DNA from: Deltaproteobacteria bacterium
GTDB taxonomy: Bacteria > Myxococcota > SpSt-1050 > JACRCP01
Assembly (NCBI GenBank): GCA_016218965.1
Contig: JACRCP010000287.1
Span: 1-55,869, forward strand
Reading direction: 5' to 3'
Length of the DNA stretch: 55,869 nucleotides
Part shown: piece after piece, positions 14,582 to 23,211 of the stretch
How positions within the stretch are numbered: the stretch's first letter is position 1
Layout of the letters: every line of letters begins with the position of its first letter
The notes under the pieces: generated by a model
Seen by the model: the letters and a program-made list of their open reading frames with translations, nothing else
What the model was told of the DNA's origin: nothing
The model's database searches: none
Position numbers and translations under genes: made by a program

Positions 14582-15880
14582 TCAGAAAGTGAACTCATAT
14601 CCGCCTTCGAAGACCACGCCGCCGACGTGCAGGTCCTGCATCGTCTTGTCCAGCGAAACCGTCGCCTGGTTCATGCGCAACTCGGCAACGATATCCCCGG
14701 GTCCGATTTTGAAGACCGCCCCGGCCAGCACGCAGAACCCGCCGGTGACCCCGGTCTGGCTGGACCCGTCCGCCCCCTCGTTCGGGGCGAGGCTGCTCCC
14801 GACGACGAATACGCCGCCCCCGGCCCCGACGAACGGACGCAGGGGAATGCCAGTGGCAAACGTGTAGACGACCTCGATTTGAATGGGCACCACCCAGTAT
14901 GACGCGTTGATCTCCGAGGCCGCGCCGGTGGACGTGACCTTGGCGGTAAAGAACGGCGCGTAGTACTCGGCGTTGACGCCGACCGAGAGCGGCTGACCCG
15001 AAAGCGGCAGGTAGTACCGTCCCTCGACCCCGAACACCGCGAACGGCCCGCCAATCCCCTGAATGGGCATTATCGCGCCGACCCGGGGCGCGAGGGCGGC
15101 GTGCTTGACCGGCTCCCCGGCCCCCGGCTCCTTGGGTTGCACCCCGGCCTTGACGGCGGGCGCATGGCCGGGCCCGCCCGCGGGAGATGCGACGACCTCC
15201 TTCCACTTGGAGTCCTCTTTGGGCGGAGGGGGCGCCGCGATCGCCCTGGGTTCTTCCTTCTTGGACGCAAGGGGGACCAACGGCACGACCCCCGGGACGG
15301 AGGGCGGCGCCGTCTGCAGCACCGTTTTGGGATCTTCCTTTCTGGGCGCAAGCGGGACCAGGGGGATGAGGGGAACGAGTTCGGGCTCGGGGGCGGCGGC
15401 AACCGTCTGCTCCTCGCGGGCAAACTGTATGTTCACTGCGCCACCCGATGATCCAGGCGAAGCGCGGAGCGTGACCTGGTGCTGTCCCGCGGTGACTGAA
15501 AAGCGCTGCGTGACCGGCGATGAGACAAACCACTTGGGCCGCTCGACCCAGGAATCCTTCGTCAAGAGCTTGCCGGGGACGACCATCGCGCCGATGGTGG
15601 CGCCATCCTGCGCGACCATGAGCGAGAGATCGGTGCCCGGGGATGTCGGGTCGCTGTGGGCGAACGCCCGGACCGTGAGCGTCCCGGGACCCTCGATCCG
15701 CACGACAACGTCGGCGCCCGGCCTGATCTCGTAGTGAACGGTCTTGTCGCTTCTCAAGGTAAGGGCCTTGGAAGCGGAAATCGGCTTGGGATCTTCGATC
15801 TTGAACGTCCCGGCGAATGCCCCGGACACGTCCGCGAACGCGCCGAGCACGACGAAAACGGCGATGTTCGACCTGTTCAC
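14582..15880 (-). CDS. Putative outer membrane beta-barrel protein
   Basis: The product has 432 residues. A signal peptide (VNRSNIAVFVVLGAF, cleavage near AFA) is followed by a beta-rich domain at about residues 25-150 (VHYEIRPGADVVVRIEGPGT). A Pro/Lys-rich linker follows. The last 170 residues look like a small barrel: alternating strands such as EGRYYLPLSGQPLSVGVN, ending GGYEFTF with the terminal aromatic residue recognised by Bam. The GTG at 15880 is used because it starts the signal peptide and lies 7 bases after the previous gene's stop. It may form an envelope complex with its two lipoprotein neighbours. No named family is recognised. Confidence 0.72.
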   Translation of the reverse strand: MNRSNIAVFVVLGAFADVSGAFAGTFKIEDPKPISASKALTLRSDKTVHYEIRPGADVVVRIEGPGTLTVRAFAHSDPTSPGTDLSLMVAQDGATIGAMVVPGKLLTKDSWVERPKWFVSSPVTQRFSVTAGQHQVTLRASPGSSGGAVNIQFAREEQTVAAAPEPELVPLIPLVPLAPRKEDPKTVLQTAPPSVPGVVPLVPLASKKEEPRAIAAPPPPKEDSKWKEVVASPAGGPGHAPAVKAGVQPKEPGAGEPVKHAALAPRVGAIMPIQGIGGPFAVFGVEGRYYLPLSGQPLSVGVNAEYYAPFFTAKVTSTGAASEINASYWVVPIQIEVVYTFATGIPLRPFVGAGGGVFVVGSSLAPNEGADGSSQTGVTGGFCVLAGAVFKIGPGDIVAELRMNQATVSLDKTMQDLHVGGVVFEGGYEFTF

Positions 15881-15887
15881 GGCTGAC

Positions 15888-16310
15888 TCACTCCCCGGCC
15901 GGCGCAACCGTAACCGCCACGAGGTCCTTGAGCGACGTGTAGGACCCGTCGGAGACAATCAGGCCGAACAGGTACACACCTTCGACATCGGGGACAAAAG
16001 AAGGCATCGGCGCTTGGGCTTGGTCGTCGGGAAGCGCGCCGACGGCCGACCCCTCGGGCGCGAACTCGAGCGTCCACACGTACGTCAGGCCGTCACCCTC
16101 GGGGTCGCTGCTGGCCGTGCCGTCAAGAAAGACCGCCGCCCCGATCTCGGCTTCGAGATCGAACCCGGCAAACGCCATCGGCGGCGTGTTGGCCGTCGTA
16201 GCGGCGTCGCCGCACGACGCGCACGCCAAGACCGCCGCAAGTGCGACCGCCGCAAGTGCCAGCAGCCTGGCGCCCATCCCTGCAAACCTGGAAACCCGAA
16301 AGTCCGGCAT
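15888..16310 (-). CDS. Lipoprotein with a PKD-like domain
   Basis: The product has 140 residues from the ATG at 16310. The alternatives at 16349 and 16277 cannot be excluded; 16277 gives the neatest signal peptide, MGARLLALAAVALAAVLACA. The lipobox ends CASC. The mature protein is one PKD-type Ig fold: NTPPMAFAGFDLEAEIGAAV is followed by LDGTASSDPEGDGLTYVWTL. Such domains mediate protein or polysaccharide contacts on the cell surface. It is the first gene of a three-gene leftward set and is divergent from the PEGA kinase gene. Confidence 0.8.
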   Translation of the reverse strand: MPDFRVSRFAGMGARLLALAAVALAAVLACASCGDAATTANTPPMAFAGFDLEAEIGAAVFLDGTASSDPEGDGLTYVWTLEFAPEGSAVGALPDDQAQAPMPSFVPDVEGVYLFGLIVSDGSYTSLKDLVAVTVAPAGE

Positions 16311-16457
16311 CACGGCGAAAATGTTATGAGAAGAAGCGGACAAAGTCAAACAAAACCACTTCCCGGGAAAAGCGACTCAGCGAACGCAGGCGGATTCACT
16401 CCGCCGGAGTGAGCAGGGGGTCCGGGGGAGACGTTCGCGTAGCGATCCCCCGGGAAA

Positions 16458-16486
16458 TTGACTTGGCCTCCCCGCCAATCTATCAT
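16458..16486 (+). promoter_or_regulatory. Sigma70-type promoter of the kinase gene
   Basis: TTGACT (16458-16463), exactly 17 bases and TATCAT (16481-16486) precede the kinase ATG at 16506. The predicted transcript starts near 16493, leaving a leader of only about 13 bases. It is one of the two best promoter matches in the window and could drive the whole kinase and cassette 1 unit. Confidence 0.6.
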
Positions 16487-16505
16487 CCGTTTCGACGGGA
16501 ACCGA

Positions 16506-18686
16506 ATGGGCAACACCTTCGGAAAGTATGGGCTTGTGCGCAAACTCGCGACCGGCGGGATGGCGGAGATCTGGCTCGCGCGCCAGACGGGGATGCAGGG
16601 GTTCGAAAAGCCCGTCGTCATCAAGCGCATCCTCCCGCACCTTTCCACCGATCAGGTTTTCGTGAAGATGTTCCTGGATGAAGCGCGGGTGGCGGCGTGC
16701 CTCAACCACCCGAACATCGTCCAGATCTACGACCTCGGCTGCGTCGATGGCCAGTACTTCATCGCCATGGAGTTCGTCGACGGCGTCGATGTCTCGACCG
16801 TGCTCAAGATGGGGCGAACGCGCAAGACACCGCTCAAGCTCAGGTTCACGCTCCGGATCGTCAGTCAGGCCTGCGAGGGGCTCCACCACGCCCATTTCCT
16901 CACGGACATGAACGGCCAAAAGCTCAGCCTGGTGCACCGGGACGTGAGCCCGCAGAACATATTGGTGTCGTACACGGGAAACGTCAAGGTCACGGACTTC
17001 GGCATCGCCAAGGCGCGGGGGCGCTCGACGAAGACGACCACCGGGACGCTAAAGGGGAAGTTCGGCTACATGTCCCCCGAACAGATCTCGGGCGGATTCG
17101 TCGATCACCGCTCTGACGTGTTCTCGCTGGGGACCGTGCTGTGGGAAATGCTCACCTACCGCCGGCTCTTCAAGCGCGACAACGAGGCGGCCACCATCAT
17201 GGCCGTCGCGGGCGACGAGATCCCGTCGCCCAGGCGTTATTGGCCCAAGCTCCCCGAAGAACTCGACCGGATCACGATGAAAGCCCTCGATCGGAACATC
17301 GAGAACCGCTATCAGAGCGCCCGGGAGCTCGGCAACGCGCTCGAGCAGTACCTCGCCTCGCAGGGCCTCGGCGTCGTTTCCTCGGAGATCGCCCAGTTTC
17401 TGGACAGTCTGTTCCCCGAGAAACAGCTCGGCGCCCGCGACGCGTCAACGGTTTCCGGCCTCTCGGCGGCCGTGTACCGGGATCAGAAGAGCGGCTCGGT
17501 GAGCCTGCCGGTGGTCACCAACCCCGGCATGCGTTCTGCGGCCGCTTCGTCGATGATGGGGCCGGAGATCTCCGTTCCGCCCGGCGCCGCGGGGCCGGCG
17601 GCAGGCGGGGGCGCGGGCGAACCGGCCGCCGGGGACGGAACCGGCGGCGACGGTGGGCCTCCCGCGCTCCCCCCGGGACCCGAACAGGACGCCCTCGCGC
17701 AGGCAATGAGAGGCGTGCTCGACCAGATCGAGCCGCCCGCGCCCGAGGAGGTGGACGATGACGACATCGAGGTTTTTGAGGAGCCCGCACGAGAGCAGGC
17801 CCAAAAACACGCGGCACCCGCGGCGCCGGCGCCCGAAGACGCCGGGTTCGGCTTCCCCGAGACGGAGGAACGTCGGCCGGGCAGAATGAAGGTCGTGTTC
17901 ATCGCAGCCCCTCTGGTTGTCGCGGCTCTGGCCGCCGGCGTGTATTTCGGGCTCGGCGGCGCAACGAAAGGTCCTGCCCCGGCGCCAGCGGCGACGGCGG
18001 CCGCGGCGACGCCCGCAGCGAAGCCTGCGGACGGCGACGCTCACAAAGGGCAGGAATCCGCCGCCAAACCCGCCGAGGCGAAACCGGCCGTGGAGCCGGG
18101 CGCAAACGAGCCGGCAAAAAAGGAACCCAAAAAAAAGGAGACCAAGAAGGCAGAAACGGCCCCAAAGACCGCGGCGCCCGAGAAAAAGGTCAAGGAAACC
18201 CCGACACAGGCCGAGGAGCCGAAAAAGGAGCCGGCGCCCCCGCCGAAGGTCGCAACGGCGGCCCCGGTGGGCGACGGTTTTTTGAACCTCGACTCCGACC
18301 CGTGGGCCGAGGTGTGGACCGGCGGGTCCAAACTCGGCGACACGCCGCTCATCAAGGTCAAGGTCCCCTCCGGCAGAATCCAGCTCGTCCTGAAGAACCC
18401 CGAGCTCGGTTTCGAAAAAAAGATCACCATCGACGTTCCGGCCAACGAAACAGTGGGGCAGAAAATCTCGGTAAAAAAGGGTATTATCAACGTCAGGTCC
18501 GACCCGCCCGCCGAGGTGTACATAGGCAGGACCAAGGTGGGCGACACGCCGCTCTCGGACCACGAGGTCTTCGAAGGGGTCCACAAACTGCGGCTGGTCA
18601 ACCGCGAGAAGGGGCTCGAGAAGGCGATTTCGGTGAGCGTGGGCCCCGGGCAGGTGAAGACGATAAACGAGAACCTGGCGAAGTAG
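16506..18686 (+). CDS. Ser/Thr protein kinase with one membrane helix and PEGA repeats
   Basis: The product has 726 residues. The Hanks-type kinase domain occupies about residues 8-285: Gly loop LATGGMAEIW, Lys40 in VVIKRI, Glu59 in the C helix, HRDVSPQN at 145-152 and DFG at 164-166. An activation loop TKTTTGTLKGKFGYMSPEQ follows. A Gly/Pro-rich linker precedes a membrane helix at about 463-483 (FIAAPLVVAALAAGVYF). The outer part is an Ala/Lys/Pro-rich spacer and two PEGA repeats (LNLDSDPWAEVWTGG near 592 and INVRSDPPAEVYIGR near 661), which usually contact the envelope. This is a typical myxobacterial layout. It opens the four-cassette region and may sense or control the surface proteins that follow. 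The second is inference. Confidence 0.93.
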   Translation: MGNTFGKYGLVRKLATGGMAEIWLARQTGMQGFEKPVVIKRILPHLSTDQVFVKMFLDEARVAACLNHPNIVQIYDLGCVDGQYFIAMEFVDGVDVSTVLKMGRTRKTPLKLRFTLRIVSQACEGLHHAHFLTDMNGQKLSLVHRDVSPQNILVSYTGNVKVTDFGIAKARGRSTKTTTGTLKGKFGYMSPEQISGGFVDHRSDVFSLGTVLWEMLTYRRLFKRDNEAATIMAVAGDEIPSPRRYWPKLPEELDRITMKALDRNIENRYQSARELGNALEQYLASQGLGVVSSEIAQFLDSLFPEKQLGARDASTVSGLSAAVYRDQKSGSVSLPVVTNPGMRSAAASSMMGPEISVPPGAAGPAAGGGAGEPAAGDGTGGDGGPPALPPGPEQDALAQAMRGVLDQIEPPAPEEVDDDDIEVFEEPAREQAQKHAAPAAPAPEDAGFGFPETEERRPGRMKVVFIAAPLVVAALAAGVYFGLGGATKGPAPAPAATAAAATPAAKPADGDAHKGQESAAKPAEAKPAVEPGANEPAKKEPKKKETKKAETAPKTAAPEKKVKETPTQAEEPKKEPAPPPKVATAAPVGDGFLNLDSDPWAEVWTGGSKLGDTPLIKVKVPSGRIQLVLKNPELGFEKKITIDVPANETVGQKISVKKGIINVRSDPPAEVYIGRTKVGDTPLSDHEVFEGVHKLRLVNREKGLEKAISVSVGPGQVKTINENLAK

Positions 18687-18694
18687 GCGGCGGT

Positions 18695-18749
18695 CTTGGA
18701 GTGCGGCTTGACGCCGCCTTGAATTCGCGCGGGCTTGACGGCGCGCGGA
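18695..18749 (+). repeat. TTGGAGTGCG double-hairpin repeat, copy 3
   Basis: CTTGGAGTGCGGCTTGACGC is followed by CGCCTTGAATTCGCGCGGGC and TTGACGGCGCGCGGA. It is the same element as at 34692-34750, with GGC-TTGA-CGCC and GCGC-GGCTTGACG-GCGCGC hairpins. It lies between the kinase and the first TPR-like gene. Confidence 0.8.
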
Positions 18750-18783
18750 CCGTTGAGCGAAGGTGAAAAGACGGCAAGAAAGG

Positions 18784-19728
18784 ATGACGGCCACGAAGTT
18801 CGCCGCAGGTCTGTTGGCGGGCGCGTGCATTGCGTGCGCTTTCGCCGCCGCCGCGCGCGCGGGGACGGCGCTGCCGGACGAGTACAGCCCCGACGATCTC
18901 ATCCGGGACGCCGTAGGCGCCTACGATGCGATGGAGTACGATCGGGCCGTACCGATTCTCCAGGAGGCGTTCAAATTGCCAGGCTTGAGCCAGAAACAGC
19001 GTATCACCGTTCTCCAGTACGGCGCCCTGATCTGCATCATCCAGAAAAAAGACCCGCTCGCGCGCGAGACCATCCGCGAGATCTACCGGCTCAAGCCCGA
19101 CTTCGAACTCCCGCAAACGATGGCTCCGAGCTTCAGGAAATTCTTTGAGGACGTCCGGAATGAAAACAAGCCGAAACCCGCGCCCGCGCCGGTTCCGGTC
19201 CCTGAGCCCGAACACCGGCCGACTCCGCGCGTGATCGAACCCTGGGCCGTCCCGCCGCCGCCGCCAGCCAACGCGAGGGCGGCGGACCCCGTGGACGCAG
19301 ACGACGACAAGCCGCCGCCGGACGGCGCCCGCCCGGGCGTGGGACGCAAGGTCGAGGGGCCGAACTGGTTCGTCCGTTTCTGGCCTTCGTGGACCTGCTT
19401 CATCGCGGGGGCGGCGCTCCTCACCCCCGGGATTCTCGTCGGCCTCGACGCCGACTCGGGCCGGGGCGATCTCGAGGCGGCCGAGCGCGACAGCCAGGGC
19501 CGGATCACGTCGCTCTCCTACGAGCAGGCGCGGGCGCTGCAGGACGAGGCCGACCGCAAGGGACTCACTGCGACGGCGCTCATGGGCGCCGGCGCGGCGG
19601 CAATGGTGACCGGCGCGATCATGTTCTTCGTCTACGACGGCGCGTCTCCCCCTTCAAAACCCGACTTGTCTCTGTCGCCGGCAACCGATGGAAGGTCGAT
19701 CCTGGTGACGTTGGGCGGAGGCTTTTGA
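18784..19728 (+). CDS. Cassette 1: exported TPR-like protein with two membrane helices
   Basis: The product has 314 residues. The signal peptide (MTATKFAAGLLAGACIACAF, cut near ARA) precedes a helical TPR-like domain at about 30-120 (DLIRDAVGAYDAMEYDRAVP then YRLKPDFELPQTMAPSFRKF). A Pro-rich linker follows, then WFVRFWPSWTCFIAGAALL and ALMGAGAAAMVTGAIMFFVY, two membrane helices about 45 residues apart. The C-terminal tail ends LGGGF. Three paralogues in this window share every part (22345, 26982, 33227). AAGAAAGG precedes the ATG at 18784. The lipoprotein gene begins one base after the stop, so the pair is co-translated. Likely an inner-membrane, periplasm-facing partner of the lipoprotein. 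Function unknown. Confidence 0.82.
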   Translation: MTATKFAAGLLAGACIACAFAAAARAGTALPDEYSPDDLIRDAVGAYDAMEYDRAVPILQEAFKLPGLSQKQRITVLQYGALICIIQKKDPLARETIREIYRLKPDFELPQTMAPSFRKFFEDVRNENKPKPAPAPVPVPEPEHRPTPRVIEPWAVPPPPPANARAADPVDADDDKPPPDGARPGVGRKVEGPNWFVRFWPSWTCFIAGAALLTPGILVGLDADSGRGDLEAAERDSQGRITSLSYEQARALQDEADRKGLTATALMGAGAAAMVTGAIMFFVYDGASPPSKPDLSLSPATDGRSILVTLGGGF

Positions 19729-19729
19729 G

Positions 19730-21487
19730 ATGTTCGCCGATTCTGCAAATCCCAAATCCCAAATCCCGAATCCCAAATTGTGCCTGCTTCTAACTGTCCA
19801 CTTCTTACTTCTCACCGTCCTGGGCGGTTGTTTTCCCGATCTTGGCGTTGACGACTTCAAGTACCGCTGCCAGTCGGCCGCCGACTGCGACACGGGAGCA
19901 TACGTGCCGTGGGACATCGGTGTGCCGGACTATGGCGTGGCCGGAGACACGGGCGCCGCGACAGACCGGGGACCGGAGGACCGGGGGACGAGGGACGAGG
20001 GGACGACGGACGAGGGGACAACGGACGACGGGACGACGGACGACGGGACGACGGACGACGCCGGGGCCGACTCGTCAGACCTGTCCGACGTGTCCGACAC
20101 GTCCGGCGGCGGCGATGATGCTCCAGACGCAGCGGACGCGGGCGGTGACATCGAAACGACCGACACCGGCGCGGATGCCGGTGATGACACGGGGGCCGCC
20201 GACTCCGGGGCCGACTCCGGGACTGACGCGGGCGCAGACGCCGGCTTCGACGCGGGGCAGTCGTGCCTCCCCTGCACCGGATGCTGTGACGGGGTCGCGT
20301 GCCGCGCGGGCGCGATGGACGTCCAGTGCGGCAAAAACGGCGCCGCGTGCGAGGACTGCACCGCGTCGGGCGGGGCGTGCCGCAACCAGGCGTGCGAAGT
20401 CCAGCCGCCGGTCTGCAACTCCACTTCGTGCCCGAACGGCTGTTGCAGCGGCACCACGTGCCAGAACGGCGACATCGACACCGTTTGCGGGACGGGCGGG
20501 ACGCTCTGCCAGAACTGCACTTCTTTCAGCCAGACCTGCATCAACAAGGGCTGCCACGGGGCGTGCGACGCGGTCACGTGCGGGAGCGGGTGCTGCGATG
20601 GAGACTCGTGCCTCCCGGGGAACACCGCGGACAAATGCGGGAAGGGCGGCGGCGCCTGCGGGACATGCGGGATTTTCAAGCCCCACTGCCTCAACCAGGC
20701 GTGCGGAATCTGCGGCCTCAACGCGTGTTTCCTCCAGGACAAGTGCTGCGACTCGTCCGGCGGCTGCCATGCGGGCGACACCGACACGCTGTGCGGCGAG
20801 AGCGGAGAGATGTGCGAGGACTGCGCGGCCATCGGGCAGAAATGCGTCTACCAAAACTGCCACGGCTGCGACCCCCTCACATGCCCCAACGGCTGTTGCG
20901 ACGGAAACGTCTGCAGGCCGGGGACCGACAACAACGCGTGCGGCACCAACGGCGCGGCGTGTGCAAACTGCACATCCGGGGCGAGCCCCGTGTGCAGCAA
21001 CCGTTCATGCGGTTTGTGCAACGCTACGACGTGCCCCGACGGCTGTTGTGACGGAAGCGGAACATGCCAGCCGGGCACCGCAAACACCGCCTGCGGAACT
21101 GCCGGCGCGCTCTGCCAGGATTGCGGTGGCGGCGCCTGCAACAACAAGAGTTGCGGGGCATGCAACGCGACGACCTGCGGAAGCGGCTGCTGCGACGCGC
21201 AAGGGAACTGCCGCCCGGGGACGCTAAACGACGTGTGCGGAAAGGGCGGCGGAGCGTGCGCCGACTGCAACACGACGGCGACCGCCCGGGCGTGCGTGAG
21301 CCAGCAGTGCGCGTGCAACAAGACGCACTGCAACCTTATGGACGACTACAACTGCTGCGACCCCGACGACAACACCTGCAAGGACGGAAATTCAAGCAAC
21401 TACTGCGGCAAGTCCGGCAACCAGTGTTCTGACTGCGGCTCGGGATACTGCTGCTCGCACGCATGCCAGTCGTCGGCGTGCAACTGA
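19730..21487 (+). CDS. Cassette 1: Cys-rich repeat lipoprotein (8 repeats)
   Basis: The product has 585 residues with a signal ending VLGGC, a lipobox. A short domain (DLGVDDFKYRCQSAADCDTG) follows, the shared head of all four cassette lipoproteins. Next comes a Thr/Asp/Gly linker encoded by 15-base repeats (19985-20060) and a DLSDVSDTS segment. Then come eight Cys-rich repeats of roughly 45-50 residues built on C...TCPxGCCDGxxCxxG (Cys pair in each) and CGxxGxxCxxC. The last unit is degenerate (NCCDPDDNTC). All Cys are likely disulphide-bonded outside the cell. The residues before the signal core (ANPKSQIPNPK) are encoded by a tandem repeat. The family resembles repeat proteins I recall from myxobacteria. 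Function unknown. Confidence 0.85.
   Translation: MFADSANPKSQIPNPKLCLLLTVHFLLLTVLGGCFPDLGVDDFKYRCQSAADCDTGAYVPWDIGVPDYGVAGDTGAATDRGPEDRGTRDEGTTDEGTTDDGTTDDGTTDDAGADSSDLSDVSDTSGGGDDAPDAADAGGDIETTDTGADAGDDTGAADSGADSGTDAGADAGFDAGQSCLPCTGCCDGVACRAGAMDVQCGKNGAACEDCTASGGACRNQACEVQPPVCNSTSCPNGCCSGTTCQNGDIDTVCGTGGTLCQNCTSFSQTCINKGCHGACDAVTCGSGCCDGDSCLPGNTADKCGKGGGACGTCGIFKPHCLNQACGICGLNACFLQDKCCDSSGGCHAGDTDTLCGESGEMCEDCAAIGQKCVYQNCHGCDPLTCPNGCCDGNVCRPGTDNNACGTNGAACANCTSGASPVCSNRSCGLCNATTCPDGCCDGSGTCQPGTANTACGTAGALCQDCGGGACNNKSCGACNATTCGSGCCDAQGNCRPGTLNDVCGKGGGACADCNTTATARACVSQQCACNKTHCNLMDDYNCCDPDDNTCKDGNSSNYCGKSGNQCSDCGSGYCCSHACQSSACN
19747..19779. repeat. AAATCCC heptamer tandem repeat inside a signal peptide
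   Basis: Four to five units of AAATCCC or GAATCCC encode NPKSQIPNPK, the basic n-region of the lipoprotein signal peptide. Related words occur at 23220-23251 at the same place in the cassette 2 lipoprotein gene. Confidence 0.75.
19985..20060 (+). repeat. 15-base coding repeat (GTTDD linker)
   Basis: About five units of GGGACGACGGACGAC or close variants encode the linker RGTRDE-GTTDE-GTTDD-GTTDD-GTTDD of the cassette 1 lipoprotein. The wording is close to the non-coding GGGACGA repeat at 27843-27885. Unit number could vary between strains by slippage. Confidence 0.75.
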
Positions 21488-21587
21488 CGTCCGACGCGCG
21501 CCGGCGGCGGCGCAAGGGAGAACGGATTTGCAAAAGACAAACGAAAGGGGGTTCGGCATGAAAACAAGGGTGCGTAGCGGTCTCATG

Positions 21588-22173
<586 letters not shown>

Positions 22174-22275
22174 ACTGGAACCCCCTTCTCCACGAGTGGC
22201 AATGTACGCTTCGGCGTGTCTCGTTGTCAAACGCCCCGCACGACGGTTCAGTGAATCGCCGCTGCGAACCGACGC

Positions 22276-22304
22276 TTTACTCCCGGCGCGGTTGACGGTA
22301 GTAT
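22276..22304 (+). promoter_or_regulatory. Possible promoter of cassette 2
   Basis: TTTACT (22276-22281), 17 bases and TAGTAT (22299-22304) lie 40 bases upstream of the TPR-like gene at 22345. GGGAGGG is present just before its ATG. This supports separate transcription of cassette 2 after the intervening minus-strand pair. Confidence 0.4.
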
Positions 22305-22344
22305 GTCGGCGTAGAAGTCTTCGGGCCGGCCGACGGGAGGGTGG

Positions 22345-23211
22345 ATGGCGCAGAGGCTCAATGCCGGTGCGATGGTTGTCGCGGTTGTCGCCGGCCTCTT
22401 CCCGGCCGCGGCGGGCGCGGGAACGTCCCTCCCGGACGGCCTCACCGCCGACGAGCTCATCAAGGACGCCGTCAACGCCTACGAGGCAATGGACTACGAC
22501 CGCGCCCTGCCGCTCCTTTCGGAAGCCGAGAGACTGCCGGGACTAAGCAAGATCGTCCGCATCACCATCCTCAAGTACCGCGCGTTCATCCTCATTCTCG
22601 AGGGAAAAGAAATCCTCGCGCGCGACGCCGTCACCGTGATCTACGACCTCAAGCCCGACTTCGAACTCCCGCAGACGGTGGCGCCCAAGTTCAGGATCTT
22701 CTTCGCCGGGGTCAGAGAAGACTACAAGCCCAAGACCAAACCGAAAAAAGCACAAACCGACCGCATCCTCACGGTTCAACCCGTGCCGCCGGCACCCGCT
22801 CCCCGGGTCCAGAGGACCTCGCCGCCGGCGCCCGAAGCGCCGAACTGGTTCGTCCGGTGGTGGCCCTCGTGGACCTGCCTGGCCGCCGGAACGGCGCTTG
22901 CCGTCCCAGGCGTCATCATCGGCCTCGATGTCAAGTCCGGGCAGGACGAGTTAAAGAACGCCCAAAGGGACGATGCGGGGCACATCATCGGAATGACGTA
23001 CGACGAGGCGAAGTCGCTCCAGAACGAGGCCGACAAGAAGGGCCTGACCTCCACCATCCTCCTCGGCGCCGGGGGCGCCGTTGTCGCCGCCGGCATCGCC
23101 CTGTTCTTCGTGTACGACGGCGCCGCGCCCGCCACCGGCCGTACGAGTGTTTCGGTGTCGCCGGGAACGGACGGCCGATCGCTGCTCCTGCATCTCGGCG
23201 GAGGATTCTGA
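22345..23211 (+). CDS. Cassette 2: exported TPR-like protein with two membrane helices
   Basis: The product has 288 residues and is a close paralogue of the product at 18784. Parts in order: signal peptide (cut near AGA), TPR-like domain (DELIKDAVNAYEAMDYDRAL then VIYDLKPDFELPQTVAPKF), linker, WFVRWWPSWTCLAAGTALAV helix, loop (QDELKNAQRDDAGHIIGMTY), second helix (TILLGAGGAVVAAGIALFFV), tail LGGGF. The stop overlaps the next ATG by one base (TGATG), so lipoprotein synthesis is coupled. The loop between the helices is as conserved as the helices, so it may bind a shared partner. Function unknown. Confidence 0.83.
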   Translation: MAQRLNAGAMVVAVVAGLFPAAAGAGTSLPDGLTADELIKDAVNAYEAMDYDRALPLLSEAERLPGLSKIVRITILKYRAFILILEGKEILARDAVTVIYDLKPDFELPQTVAPKFRIFFAGVREDYKPKTKPKKAQTDRILTVQPVPPAPAPRVQRTSPPAPEAPNWFVRWWPSWTCLAAGTALAVPGVIIGLDVKSGQDELKNAQRDDAGHIIGMTYDEAKSLQNEADKKGLTSTILLGAGGAVVAAGIALFFVYDGAAPATGRTSVSVSPGTDGRSLLLHLGGGF

